A stretch of DNA of 9,544 bases from NIOZ-UU13 sp964417935 (GTDB lineage Bacteria > Planctomycetota > Phycisphaerae > Sedimentisphaerales > Anaerobacaceae): contig CAYQKF010000167.1 of assembly GCA_964417935.1 (NCBI GenBank), positions 1-9,544 on the forward strand. Reading direction: 5' to 3'. The position numbers and the translations under genes were made by a program. Within the stretch, counting starts at the first letter, position 1; each line of letters starts with the position of its first letter. Under the pieces are notes generated by a model. It was not told the DNA's origin. It did no database searches and saw only the letters and a list, made by a program, of their open reading frames with translations. This document shows positions 1 through 7,110 of the stretch, in pieces.

Positions 1-70
1 ATGGATTTACATTCATTTGACTTTTTTGGAAATTGGGTTTGTTTTGCATAAAAAGGAGCTGATTTGTAGA

Positions 71-189
71 GGATTCTCGACAGATGTAGAGGTGCCTTAT
101 AGGCACGTAAATATCTGCTGCCTTATAGGCAGGTAAGTTAGTGAAGAGTGAGCTAAAGTGCCTAAAGTGAGCTAAAGTTGGATTCTCGA
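71..189. repeat. Cluster of short direct repeats
   Basis: The 10-mer GGATTCTCGA occurs at 71-80 and again at 180-189, bracketing other repeats. Between them GTGAGCTAAAGT occurs at 148-159 and 167-178, separated by a related GCCTAAA unit, so 148-180 reads as a degenerate tandem array of AAAGTGAGCT-type units. No reading frame runs through it. The nested layout suggests repeated slippage or insertion of short elements rather than a gene. Function is unknown. Confidence 0.6.
92..132. repeat. Two matched TGCC-TTATA-GGCA hairpins
   Basis: GTGCCTTATAGGCAC (92-106) and CTGCCTTATAGGCAG (118-132) are two 5-bp stems with the same TTATA loop, each followed by GTAA after zero or one base. They differ at the outermost pair, G-C in one and C-G in the other, so pairing is kept while sequence changes. 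That is what a structured dispersed repeat would show, although a single pair difference is weak proof of selection. Confidence 0.6.
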
Positions 190-215
190 TGCTCATGATT
201 GGTAATTCCCCATAA

Positions 216-243
216 TTTACTATTTACTATTGACTATTGACTA
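216..243. repeat. Four tandem 7-bp units TT(T/G)ACTA
   Basis: Units at 216-222 and 223-229 read TTTACTA; units at 230-236 and 237-243 read TTGACTA. They form a perfect 7-bp tandem array with one base change between halves. A related TTTGACTACT motif recurs near 9071 and at 9246-9268. This looks like a small minisatellite-like tract in non-coding DNA. Confidence 0.75.
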
Positions 244-248
244 TTGGC

Positions 249-267
249 TCCGCCAAAAGACGGCGGA
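249..267. repeat. Short GC hairpin TCCGCC/GGCGGA
   Basis: TCCGCC (249-254) and GGCGGA (262-267) form a 6-bp stem with a 7-base loop just after the 7-bp tandem array. No T run follows on either side, so it is not a convincing terminator. It may be part of a dispersed repeat. Confidence 0.4.
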
Positions 268-386
268 TCTTCGATATTTACGAACGATGCTATTTGGCGT
301 GTATCTGCTGATACGAAAACGTGCGGTTCTCCGCTAAATCTTCGCCTGCGGGCGGCTTATATTTGCCTGCTGGCTAACATACGGGT

Positions 387-414
387 ATTTTAATATATTA
401 TCAAACGATGTCAA
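387..414 (-). promoter_or_regulatory. Leftward sigma70-type promoter candidate
   Basis: On the minus strand a perfect -35 TTGACA (409-414) is followed after 16 bases by TAAAAT (387-392), one mismatch from TATAAT, in an AT-rich stretch. It would transcribe toward position 1, through the repeat-rich 1-380 segment, where no frame is convincing. Its target is either a gene beyond the left edge or a non-coding transcript. AT-rich DNA produces such matches by chance, so confidence is moderate. Confidence 0.35.
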
Positions 415-427
415 CAAAAAAATGACA

Positions 428-445
428 AAAAAAAGCACTTTTTTT
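428..445. terminator. A-tract/T-tract inverted repeat, weak bidirectional terminator candidate
   Basis: AAAAAAAG (428-435), a 2-base centre and CTTTTTTT (438-445) form a perfect inverted repeat that ends in a T run on either strand. The stem is nearly all A-T and the loop is too short for a stable RNA hairpin without opening pairs. It could be a weak terminator or simply curved DNA between the left repeat cluster and the next repeats. Confidence 0.25.
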
Positions 446-457
446 GGCCGTCTTGTA

Positions 458-552
458 TCCCTGCACGTCGTAGGCAGGAACCCAAACAATACTCCCTGCA
501 CGCCTGCCCTCGACTCCGATCGTGGGTCCCTGCATGTCGTAAGCAGGGAACC
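458..552. repeat. Repeated CCCTGC hairpins
   Basis: Segments 458-482 and 527-552 are near copies that start TCCCTGCA, carry GTCGTA in the loop and end in a GCAGG-AACC block. Each folds as CCTGC/GCAGG. They differ by two transitions and one inserted base. A third partial copy, TCCCTGCACG, lies at 493-502. Weak frames cross the segment on both strands, but they are explained by the repeat and show no protein-like composition. Confidence 0.55.
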
Positions 553-702
553 GGAATATTTAGCAGCGGTCTTTGTACGGGTGTGCCAACGTAAGGAATG
601 CTCTGCCCTGCCCCCTCACCTCCGGACGTAGGCATGTACTCTCTCTGAATTTTCTGTACACTCTTGAGATTAATATGCCTCATTCGAAAACCTTGCTGGA
701 AA

Positions 703-736
703 AAGATTTGACAAATCTTATTAAATCACGCAGAAT
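703..736 (+). promoter_or_regulatory. Promoter and palindromic operator candidate for the ATPase-TOPRIM pair
   Basis: AAGATTTG (703-710), one central A (711) and CAAATCTT (712-719) make a perfect 17-bp palindrome. Its middle contains TTGACA (708-713), an exact -35 box. Seventeen bases downstream is CAGAAT (731-736), 4 of 6 matches to the -10 consensus. A dimeric repressor on the palindrome would block the -35. An alternative -10 is TATACT at 750-755 or 755-760, but no good -35 lies upstream of it. No regulator gene is adjacent. Confidence 0.45.
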
Positions 737-804
737 CCACTTTTGACTTTATACTATACTCAGAGGAGCGTTGAAAATACCTTAATTTCAAAGGACGCAT
801 TAAA

Positions 805-1875
805 ATGATAACAGATGTTCTGATTAGAAATTTCAAATGCTTCAAGAGCCTCACAGTGCCCGAACTTGGCCGCATAACACTAATCGGAGGTAGAAATAAC
901 GTTGGGAAAACGGCATTGCTGGAAGCTCTCTTCCTGTTTCTTGACCGTGCGCGTATTGATAGGATCCTTCGGCAGTATGGCTGGCGGGGAATAGAAGGGG
1001 TCCTTTCTACCCCAGAAGCAATGTGGGCTCCTATCTTTTATGATTACGATATGAATCATGAAATTATTATTTCAACAACTATAGACGGTACACCGGAAAC
1101 TGCTAAGTTCAGTTATAATCCCAAATTTGTACCTCCTGTCCCTACGACTAATACTCCGCTGGAAGAACGACAAATTTCTACAGATGAGAAACCGGTTACT
1201 TCATTTTCTTTGGATATTGAGTATTGCAATAATGAAACTAAAAAGCAAATTTCCCACCTTTTTATCAATCCTCGAGGTCAGCTAGCGTTACATATAGATT
1301 ACGCTCGCATTTCAGGTCACCCTTCTCAATTTCTCCCGTCTAAAAAGCACATAGCTTCAAAACAAACAGCAGATGAGTTTAGTAAATTGGCAAAAGAAGG
1401 ACGGGAGAGCGAGGCCATCGATTTCCTTAGAATTATTGAGCCTCGTCTTGAGGCTCTGAAAGTCATAACCGAAGGACCTAACTCATCCGTACATGGCAAA
1501 CTTGAAGGTTTTTCACATAGCTTCCCTATCCACTTTATGGGTGAGGGCATGGAAAAACTCTTAAACCTCTTAGTTGGTATGGTTTACTCTAAAGGTGGCT
1601 GTGTTTTTGTAGACGAAATGGAAAATGGTCTACATTATTCGGCTTTACCTATCATCTGGAAAGCAATCGGTCAGACCATAAGTAAATATGATTGTCAGAT
1701 TATTACCACAACTCATAGCTATGAATGCCTCCAGGCAGCATACGAAGGTCTTTCCGAAATGCCAGAGGAATTCAGATATATCCGCCTGCATCGAAAAGAC
1801 GATGAAATATCCGCCAAACTTTCAAACTATGACATGATCAGCACTGCTATAAGAACAAATCGTGAGGTAAGATAA
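805..1875 (+). CDS. OLD/RecF-like AAA ATPase (ABC-type), first gene of an ATPase-TOPRIM pair
   Basis: This is a 356-residue ABC-type ATPase of the OLD/RecF/SMC-like group (AAA_15/AAA_21 style). The N-terminus has the typical beta-strand opening IRNFKCF. Walker A is GRNNVGKT (residues 29-36), a signature-like GEG occurs at 246-248, Walker B is VFVDE with D270-E271, and the switch histidine is H304 in TTTHS. The middle (about 90-230) is the divergent insertion expected between lobes. No TOPRIM domain is fused at the C-terminus; the next gene supplies it one base downstream. The ATG has an AAGGA ribosome site at 791-795. Family members use ATP-driven dimerisation to control a partner nuclease, often in phage defence (Gabija GajA, PARIS AriA, AbiL). 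That role is inferred here. It could instead be a DNA-repair ATPase. The protein is intact and full length. Confidence 0.88.
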   Translation: MITDVLIRNFKCFKSLTVPELGRITLIGGRNNVGKTALLEALFLFLDRARIDRILRQYGWRGIEGVLSTPEAMWAPIFYDYDMNHEIIISTTIDGTPETAKFSYNPKFVPPVPTTNTPLEERQISTDEKPVTSFSLDIEYCNNETKKQISHLFINPRGQLALHIDYARISGHPSQFLPSKKHIASKQTADEFSKLAKEGRESEAIDFLRIIEPRLEALKVITEGPNSSVHGKLEGFSHSFPIHFMGEGMEKLLNLLVGMVYSKGGCVFVDEMENGLHYSALPIIWKAIGQTISKYDCQIITTTHSYECLQAAYEGLSEMPEEFRYIRLHRKDDEISAKLSNYDMISTAIRTNREVR

Positions 1876-1876
1876 T

Positions 1877-2494
1877 TTGTCCAAGCCCGAACTGATAACC
1901 CAAAAAAAACTTCTTCTTGCTGAAGGTCGAGACGCTGAATTATTTCTTGTATGGGCAAGTAGACACTTTCGCCATGAGATTGACTTTCAGGTAATGAACT
2001 TTGGAGGCATTAAGGAGTTGACTAATTTTCTCTTGTTGTTAGCTAACGACGAATCTTACGACGACATCGAAACCATAGTAGTAGCTCGTGACGCCGAAAC
2101 GGATGCTAAAGCTGCAACAGACAGTATTAAACATTCTATGAAGCAGGCAAATATACCGGTACCCGAAGAACCTTTTGAGTATATCAGAAACGCTACTTTG
2201 AAAACTGCATTTATGATTTTCCCAGGCCCCAAAAAACAAAAGGGGCGATTAGAAGACCTCTGTCTTTCGACAGTCGAAAATGATCCTTTATTGGAATGTG
2301 TGGACGATTATTTAGAATGTGCAAAAGTCAAAGGCGAACAACTTCTTCGTATCCACAAGAGCAAGCTCCATTGTTTTTTAGCGGGGAAAAAAGATTTTGC
2401 TGGTTTGCCTATCGGATTAGCATCGCGTGAAAAGGCTTGGGATTTTGACCATCCTATCTTAGAGCCATTTAAGAGGATTATCCAGGAAATGTAA
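1877..2494 (+). CDS. DUF3226 TOPRIM-like protein, partner of the upstream ATPase
   Basis: This 205-residue protein matches the DUF3226 pattern as I know it. It has LLLAEGRDAELF with the TOPRIM glutamate (E16), then a GGI turn (43-45), the acidic VVARDAETD segment (D72, E74, D76), a GRLEDL block near 123-128, and a lysine-bearing HKSKLHCFLAG segment (160-170). TOPRIM folds bind Mg2+ and cut or rejoin nucleic acid in topoisomerases, primases and OLD nucleases. The usual D-x-D appears here as D-x-E. Its TTG start is forced by an in-frame TAA at 1868-1870, and a GAGG ribosome site lies inside the end of the ATPase gene. The 1-base gap implies translational coupling and a joint complex. Substrate and activity are unknown; nuclease function is inferred from the fold. 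Confidence 0.85.
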   Translation: MSKPELITQKKLLLAEGRDAELFLVWASRHFRHEIDFQVMNFGGIKELTNFLLLLANDESYDDIETIVVARDAETDAKAATDSIKHSMKQANIPVPEEPFEYIRNATLKTAFMIFPGPKKQKGRLEDLCLSTVENDPLLECVDDYLECAKVKGEQLLRIHKSKLHCFLAGKKDFAGLPIGLASREKAWDFDHPILEPFKRIIQEM

Positions 2495-2638
2495 TACCTT
2501 GGACTACCCCGTCTGCCTCAAGAAGATCAAAAGGAGAGAATTAAAAGGTCCAGGAATGTTCTGCAGAAAAGCTCTTTGCTTAACTAACCACAAATCCACA
2601 ATTCCCGCCAATTCTGAAAATCCGCGTAATTTGTGTAA
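2495..2638. other. Convergent intergenic spacer
   Basis: This 144-base gap separates two converging genes. I see no strong terminator hairpin with a T run on either strand. The right part (about 2590-2640), with AATCCGCGTAATTTGTGTAA, resembles low-information dispersed intergenic sequence seen in many environmental genomes; that resemblance is from memory and unverified. Confidence 0.4.
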
Positions 2639-4036
2639 TCATTGTTTAAGTAACAGATTATATTCTTTGATTTTTCGGTAGAGCGTTCTCTCGCCGATGC
2701 CGAGGATTTTTGCTGCCTTTTCACGGTTGCCTTTTGTTTTGGCCAATGTGTCTATGATGGCCTGCTTTTCCAGCTCGTTTAGTGGCAAACCTGCCAAGCC
2801 GGCTGCCCCCCTGCTTTCTTGTGAAAGCAATAAGGGGGGCAATTGGCGTCTCTGTGCTATATCGGGTGGTATGTCCTGAACGTCGAGTTTGTCGCGGTCG
2901 CACATTACAACCATTGTCCTGATGCAGTTTCGAAGCTGACGAATATTGCCGGGCCAATCAAAGTTCGAAAGGATTGTCTGTGCGGCATCGGTTATGCCTG
3001 TAACTTTGGAGCCGACCTCTGCGACGGCTTCTTTGATAAAATAATCAATGAACTCCGGTATATCTTCGGCCCTGTCTCGAAGGGCCGGCAGGGAAATGCT
3101 TACGCCCTTGATTCTAAAGTACAAATCCTGCCTGAATCTTTTCTCTTCTATAAGCTTTGTTAAGCTTTGATTGGTTGCGCTGATGATGCGGACATCCACA
3201 ACTGTCTGTTTGTTCGAGCCGACCGGTATGACGATGCCGTCCTCAATGACCCGCAGGAGCTTGGCCTGGGAATTCATGGCCATATCGCCGATTTCGTCCA
3301 AGAACAATGTCCCTTTGTCCGTTATTTCAAACAGTCCCTTTCTGTCGTTAGCCGCTCCTGTAAAGGCGCCTTTGACGTGGCCGAATAATTCGCTTTCCAA
3401 TAGAGTTTCGGTCAGGCCAGCACAGTTTATCGGCTTAAAAGATTTATCCCAGCGCAGTGAATTGTAGTGAATCGCTCTTGCGAGCAGCTCCTTGCCCGTT
3501 CCGGATCGGCCTTCAATCAGGACGGATATATTGGTCGGCGCTACACGTCTTAGGGTCTCGAATATACCCTCAATCGTGGGGTCCTTGCCCCAGACACCCT
3601 CAAACTCGAATTGCCCTTTGTCTGTTTTAGTTTTTTGTGTTCGGCGTTGAGCTGCAGCCGAGACTTTTCGGCCGGCCTGGGCCACAAGTGTACGAAGCTG
3701 GCCAATGTCAATCGGCTTGGCAAGATAATCGTATGCCCCCCGCTTTATGGCTTCCTTGCAGGTCTCGATGGTTGCGTAGGCGGTTATTAAAATAACTTCC
3801 GTTTTGTCGTTTTGCTTCCTGACTTCTTCGAGTATGGCCAGTCCGTCAATGTTACCGCCCAATTTCAAATCGGTAACAACGACATCGACCTGCCGGCTGC
3901 GCACAATCTCCAGCGCATCTTTTCCGGTATAGACAGCGATTGCCTTTGTACACAATTTTTCAAGCGCTTCGGCAATTCCGTCCGCATGGTCGCGCTCATC
4001 ATCAACAATTAGGATTATATTTGCCTTTTGCTTCAA
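2639..4036 (-). CDS. NtrC-family sigma-54-dependent response regulator
   Basis: The protein has 465 residues with all three NtrC domains. The receiver domain (1-120) has acidic pocket D12-D13, phosphoacceptor D56, T85 and K107. The central sigma-54 AAA+ domain (about 145-380) has Walker A G176-K182, the GAFTGA loop that contacts sigma-54 (223-228) and Walker B D247-E248. The C-terminal Fis-type helix-turn-helix is at about 436-458. Phosphorylation by the upstream kinase should trigger oligomerisation and ATP-driven opening of sigma-54 promoters. The start is TTG: an in-frame TGA lies 12 bases upstream and the receiver fold begins at once. A GAGGTG ribosome site sits in the 12-base gap after the kinase gene. 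All key residues are present. Target genes are not evident in the window. Confidence 0.96.
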   Translation of the reverse strand: MKQKANIILIVDDERDHADGIAEALEKLCTKAIAVYTGKDALEIVRSRQVDVVVTDLKLGGNIDGLAILEEVRKQNDKTEVILITAYATIETCKEAIKRGAYDYLAKPIDIGQLRTLVAQAGRKVSAAAQRRTQKTKTDKGQFEFEGVWGKDPTIEGIFETLRRVAPTNISVLIEGRSGTGKELLARAIHYNSLRWDKSFKPINCAGLTETLLESELFGHVKGAFTGAANDRKGLFEITDKGTLFLDEIGDMAMNSQAKLLRVIEDGIVIPVGSNKQTVVDVRIISATNQSLTKLIEEKRFRQDLYFRIKGVSISLPALRDRAEDIPEFIDYFIKEAVAEVGSKVTGITDAAQTILSNFDWPGNIRQLRNCIRTMVVMCDRDKLDVQDIPPDIAQRRQLPPLLLSQESRGAAGLAGLPLNELEKQAIIDTLAKTKGNREKAAKILGIGERTLYRKIKEYNLLLKQ

Positions 4037-4048
4037 ATTGACACCTCA

Positions 4049-4870
4049 TTAGGTCTGGACAGGTAATCTTATAGTAAATGATGTCCCTTTGCCCGGCTCA
4101 CTGTCAACTTTTATTGTGCCGCTATGTGCCTCGATAATCTTTTTTGCTGTCGGCAGACCCAAACCGCTTCCCCGCGGCCGAGAGGAATAATAAGCATCGA
4201 AGATGTGTGGCAATCTGTCCGGAGTAATGCCGCTGCCGGTATCGTTGATTTGAATGATTGCATCATTTTGTTGCCGGTCTGTTCTTATCATCAGTTCTCT
4301 GCCCTCGCTCATAGCTTGCTGGGCGTTAATAAACAGGTTTAATACCACCTGTTTTAACATATCTGTATCGACCTTGCAAATAAGCGGCTCATTATGCAGG
4401 ACGTGGCGAATAGTTATCGAGTGGCTGTGGGCTTGTGGCGAATAAAAATCGACCATATCACCGATAAGCTCATTGATGTCGGCACTTGCGAACTGTAATT
4501 CGCTCCTGTCAACATAGCGTAGGAAACTGTCGAGTATCTGCTCAAGTCTGTCGGTTTCTTTTTGAATCACGGCTATTTTTCTCAGGGCCCTTGTGAATCT
4601 CCGATTATCCTTTTCTGCGCCGATTTCGCTGAATTCACCAGAAGCTGAATCCTCCAGCTCTTCGCTGACAAGTTTCAAATTAATCTTGATGGTAGAGAGG
4701 GGATTTTTGATTTCATGGGCAAGCTCGCCGGTCAGCTTGCTTAATTCTTCAAGGAGATGCCCATTTTTACTTCCCTGAGTTTTAGAAAGCTTTTTTTTGT
4801 GTAGAATGAACGCAACGACTAGCACAACAGCCAATAAAGCAACAACAAAACCACATATAAACTGCTGCAA
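4049..4870 (-). CDS. Minimal membrane-anchored sensor histidine kinase (NtrB/AtoS-like)
   Basis: This 273-residue histidine kinase has one N-terminal membrane helix (about 5-23) followed by HKKK, so only a few residues precede the membrane and there is no periplasmic, PAS or HAMP sensor domain. The dimerisation helix carries the H-box ELAHEIKNPL with H52. The catalytic domain has an N-box with N178 and N182, G1 DTGSGI (210-215) and G2 GSGLGL (234-239). It presumably phosphorylates D56 of the regulator encoded 12 bases downstream. The start is TTG with an in-frame TAA directly upstream and an AGAGGG ribosome site 7 bases away. A 52-base gap without a clear terminator separates it from pnp, so co-transcription is plausible. 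With no sensor domain, the cue may come through the membrane helix or a partner protein. Confidence 0.94.
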   Translation of the reverse strand: MQQFICGFVVALLAVVLVVAFILHKKKLSKTQGSKNGHLLEELSKLTGELAHEIKNPLSTIKINLKLVSEELEDSASGEFSEIGAEKDNRRFTRALRKIAVIQKETDRLEQILDSFLRYVDRSELQFASADINELIGDMVDFYSPQAHSHSITIRHVLHNEPLICKVDTDMLKQVVLNLFINAQQAMSEGRELMIRTDRQQNDAIIQINDTGSGITPDRLPHIFDAYYSSRPRGSGLGLPTAKKIIEAHSGTIKVDSEPGKGTSFTIRLPVQT

Positions 4871-4922
4871 TTATTTTCCCTCTGATTTTTGATGACACAG
4901 CGAATCGGTCAGTTTAAGAATG

Positions 4923-7106
4923 TTATTTTTTTCTCTGGGCTTGCGTTTTTTCTACTTTTTCTGTTTTTTCCGCTTTTTCCGTTTTGCCCATCTCAGCAAG
5001 GGCAGCTTTGCGGGAAAGTTTTAATCTGCCCTGATCATCGATAGATATTAATTTTACCGGTATCAAATCGCCCACTTTGCAAACTTCATCGGCGTTCTTG
5101 ACGTAACCATCACTTAGTGCGCTGATATGGCACAGGCCTTCAATGCCCGGTATGATTTCAACAAACACTCCAAAATCCTTCACAGAGACCACTTTTGCCT
5201 GGCGATATATTCGGCCGACTTTTGGCGGCTGTGTAATCATCTCGATAATCTCTTTGGCCTTGAGGTGACCATCGCCGCCGAGACAGCTTATGTAAATAGT
5301 TCCGTCCTCTTCGACCTCAATGGTTGTGTCGGTCTGTTCCTGAATACCCTTGATTACTTTTCCTCCCGGCCCGATTACCTTGCCAATAAACTCGGGGTCG
5401 ATTTCAATGCTTATCAGCTTCGGTGCATACACACTTAATTCAGGTCTGGGTTCGCTGATTGCCTGGGCCATAGTCTTCAGAATTTCCAGCCGAGCTACTT
5501 TTGCCCGCTCCAATGCCTCGACCATAATATTATGCGCCAGCCCTTCGGCTTTTATATCAAGCTGTATCGCCGTAATACCGTCAACAGTGCCAGCAACTTT
5601 GAAATCCATTTCTCCGAAGTGGTCTTCCTCACCGGCAATATCGGTCAGCAGCTCGTATCGGTTGTTTTCGTCGCTAATCATCCCGATTGATATGCCGGCA
5701 ACGGGTTTTGTTATTGGAACGCCTGCGTCCATTAAAGCTAATGTTCCGCCGCAGACCGAAGCCATTGAGCTGGAGCCGTTCGATTCGGTAATATCGGAGA
5801 TTACCCTGATGGTATAAGCGAATTCATCGTCCGGTGGTCTTACCTGTAGCAATGCTTTTTCTGCGAGGGCGCCGTGCCCGATTTCTCTTCGGCCAGGGCC
5901 GCGAAACGGCCGGACCTCGCCGACGGAAAACGGCGGAAAATTGTAATGCAGCGTAAAGTTTTGAGCGTACTCATCCAATAAGCCGTCTATAATCTGCGCA
6001 TCCCGGATAGTACCAAGCGTTACGCTCACTATGGATTGCGTTTCCCCACGTGTAAACAGTGCTGAACCGTGAGTCCTGGGTAAAATACCTACTTCGCAGG
6101 CAATTTGACGTATATCATTATAGGCTCTGCCATCGGACCTTTTGCCGCTTAACAGAAGTTTCTTAATGACCTCGCCTTCTATCTTTCCAAGGATTCGCTT
6201 GACCATTGCCTTTTTGTATTTGGGAGCAGCCTCATTCTGCAACTGCGGACTGTCCTCATCAGGACAGTATTGGGTCATAACCTGCTCACGTAGTTCATCA
6301 ATAGCGGTTTTACGCTCCTGCTTGGCTGGTGTTTGCTTGAGCTCGTATAGTTTATCTGATATCTGCGAACGAATTTCTGAAACGAGTTGCTCATTGGTTT
6401 CCACAAGTGGGATTTCCTTTTCGACGCCGACCTTCTCGCGGAGCTCTTCGATCATTTCGCAAACCTGAGTGACTGTTTTTTGTGCTGTTGCTATAGCATC
6501 AGCGATAACCTTTTCCGACAGTTGCTTAGCGCCGACTTCAATCATATTCATCGCTTCTTTGTGGCCGCCGAGGAGCAGGTTCAGGTCGCCGTCAGCAATC
6601 TGCTTATGCGTGGGATTGACTACGAATTCCCCGTTTACCCTGCCCAATCTGCAGGCCCCAGTCGGCCCTAAGAAGGGAATCTTGCTTATCGTAAGTGCCG
6701 CACTGGCACCTATCATTGCCAGAATATCGGGGTCATTTTCCTTGTCCGCACTTAAAACATTCGCTGTGATCTGCACTTCCTGGAGGTAACCCTCTGGAAA
6801 CAAGGGGCGAATTGGCCTGTCAATCTGCCTTGCCGTCAGGGTTTCCTTAGTGCTTGGCCTTCCCTCGCGTTTAATGAAGCCGCCTGGAAATTTACCTGCG
6901 GCACTTTGTTTCTCTCGATATTCAACACTCAATGGGAAAAAATCAATATCCTCGAATCTTGGCGGCGCCGTTACCGCAGCAACAAGCACGACAGTATCGC
7001 CGTATTGAAGTACGACTGCCCCGTCCGCTTGTTTGGCAACTTTGCCGGTTTCGATGGATAAGGTTCGGCTCCCGATTTGCCTTTCTACTCTACATACATC
7101 AAACAT
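4923..7106 (-). CDS. pnp: Polyribonucleotide nucleotidyltransferase (PNPase)
   Basis: PNPase degrades RNA 3' to 5' with phosphate, releasing nucleoside diphosphates, and can run in reverse to add tails. It forms a trimeric ring and often joins the RNA degradosome. The 727-residue protein shows the full order: RNase PH-like domain 1 (about 10-145), helical linker, RNase PH-like domain 2 (about 320-545) with FRGPGRRE and the conserved MDFKVAGT...LDIK block (M500 to D517 region), KH domain (about 555-615) with the GPGG loop, and S1 domain (about 627-700). Length is close to the usual 700-730. The tail is a low-complexity Lys/Glu-rich repeat (KTEKAEKTEKVEK). The ATG at 7104-7106 has the ribosome site AGAGGTA in three tandem copies. 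It lies just downstream of rpsO, the conserved bacterial order. Confidence 0.98.
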   Translation of the reverse strand: MFDVCRVERQIGSRTLSIETGKVAKQADGAVVLQYGDTVVLVAAVTAPPRFEDIDFFPLSVEYREKQSAAGKFPGGFIKREGRPSTKETLTARQIDRPIRPLFPEGYLQEVQITANVLSADKENDPDILAMIGASAALTISKIPFLGPTGACRLGRVNGEFVVNPTHKQIADGDLNLLLGGHKEAMNMIEVGAKQLSEKVIADAIATAQKTVTQVCEMIEELREKVGVEKEIPLVETNEQLVSEIRSQISDKLYELKQTPAKQERKTAIDELREQVMTQYCPDEDSPQLQNEAAPKYKKAMVKRILGKIEGEVIKKLLLSGKRSDGRAYNDIRQIACEVGILPRTHGSALFTRGETQSIVSVTLGTIRDAQIIDGLLDEYAQNFTLHYNFPPFSVGEVRPFRGPGRREIGHGALAEKALLQVRPPDDEFAYTIRVISDITESNGSSSMASVCGGTLALMDAGVPITKPVAGISIGMISDENNRYELLTDIAGEEDHFGEMDFKVAGTVDGITAIQLDIKAEGLAHNIMVEALERAKVARLEILKTMAQAISEPRPELSVYAPKLISIEIDPEFIGKVIGPGGKVIKGIQEQTDTTIEVEEDGTIYISCLGGDGHLKAKEIIEMITQPPKVGRIYRQAKVVSVKDFGVFVEIIPGIEGLCHISALSDGYVKNADEVCKVGDLIPVKLISIDDQGRLKLSRKAALAEMGKTEKAEKTEKVEKTQAQRKK

Positions 7107-7110
7107 ATAC

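Noticed and set aside
411..683. 90-codon minus and 69-codon plus frames over the hairpin repeats
   Set aside because: They are generated by the duplicated CCCTGC repeat, and neither composition nor start context supports coding.
761..785. Possible four-codon leader peptide (TTG AAA ATA CCT TAA) after GAGGAG
   Set aside because: The spacing from GAGGAG to TTG is only two bases and such mini-frames arise easily by chance.
2499..2681. 60-codon frame after the TOPRIM gene
   Set aside because: It runs into the end of the convergent response-regulator gene, has no good start signal and no protein-like pattern.
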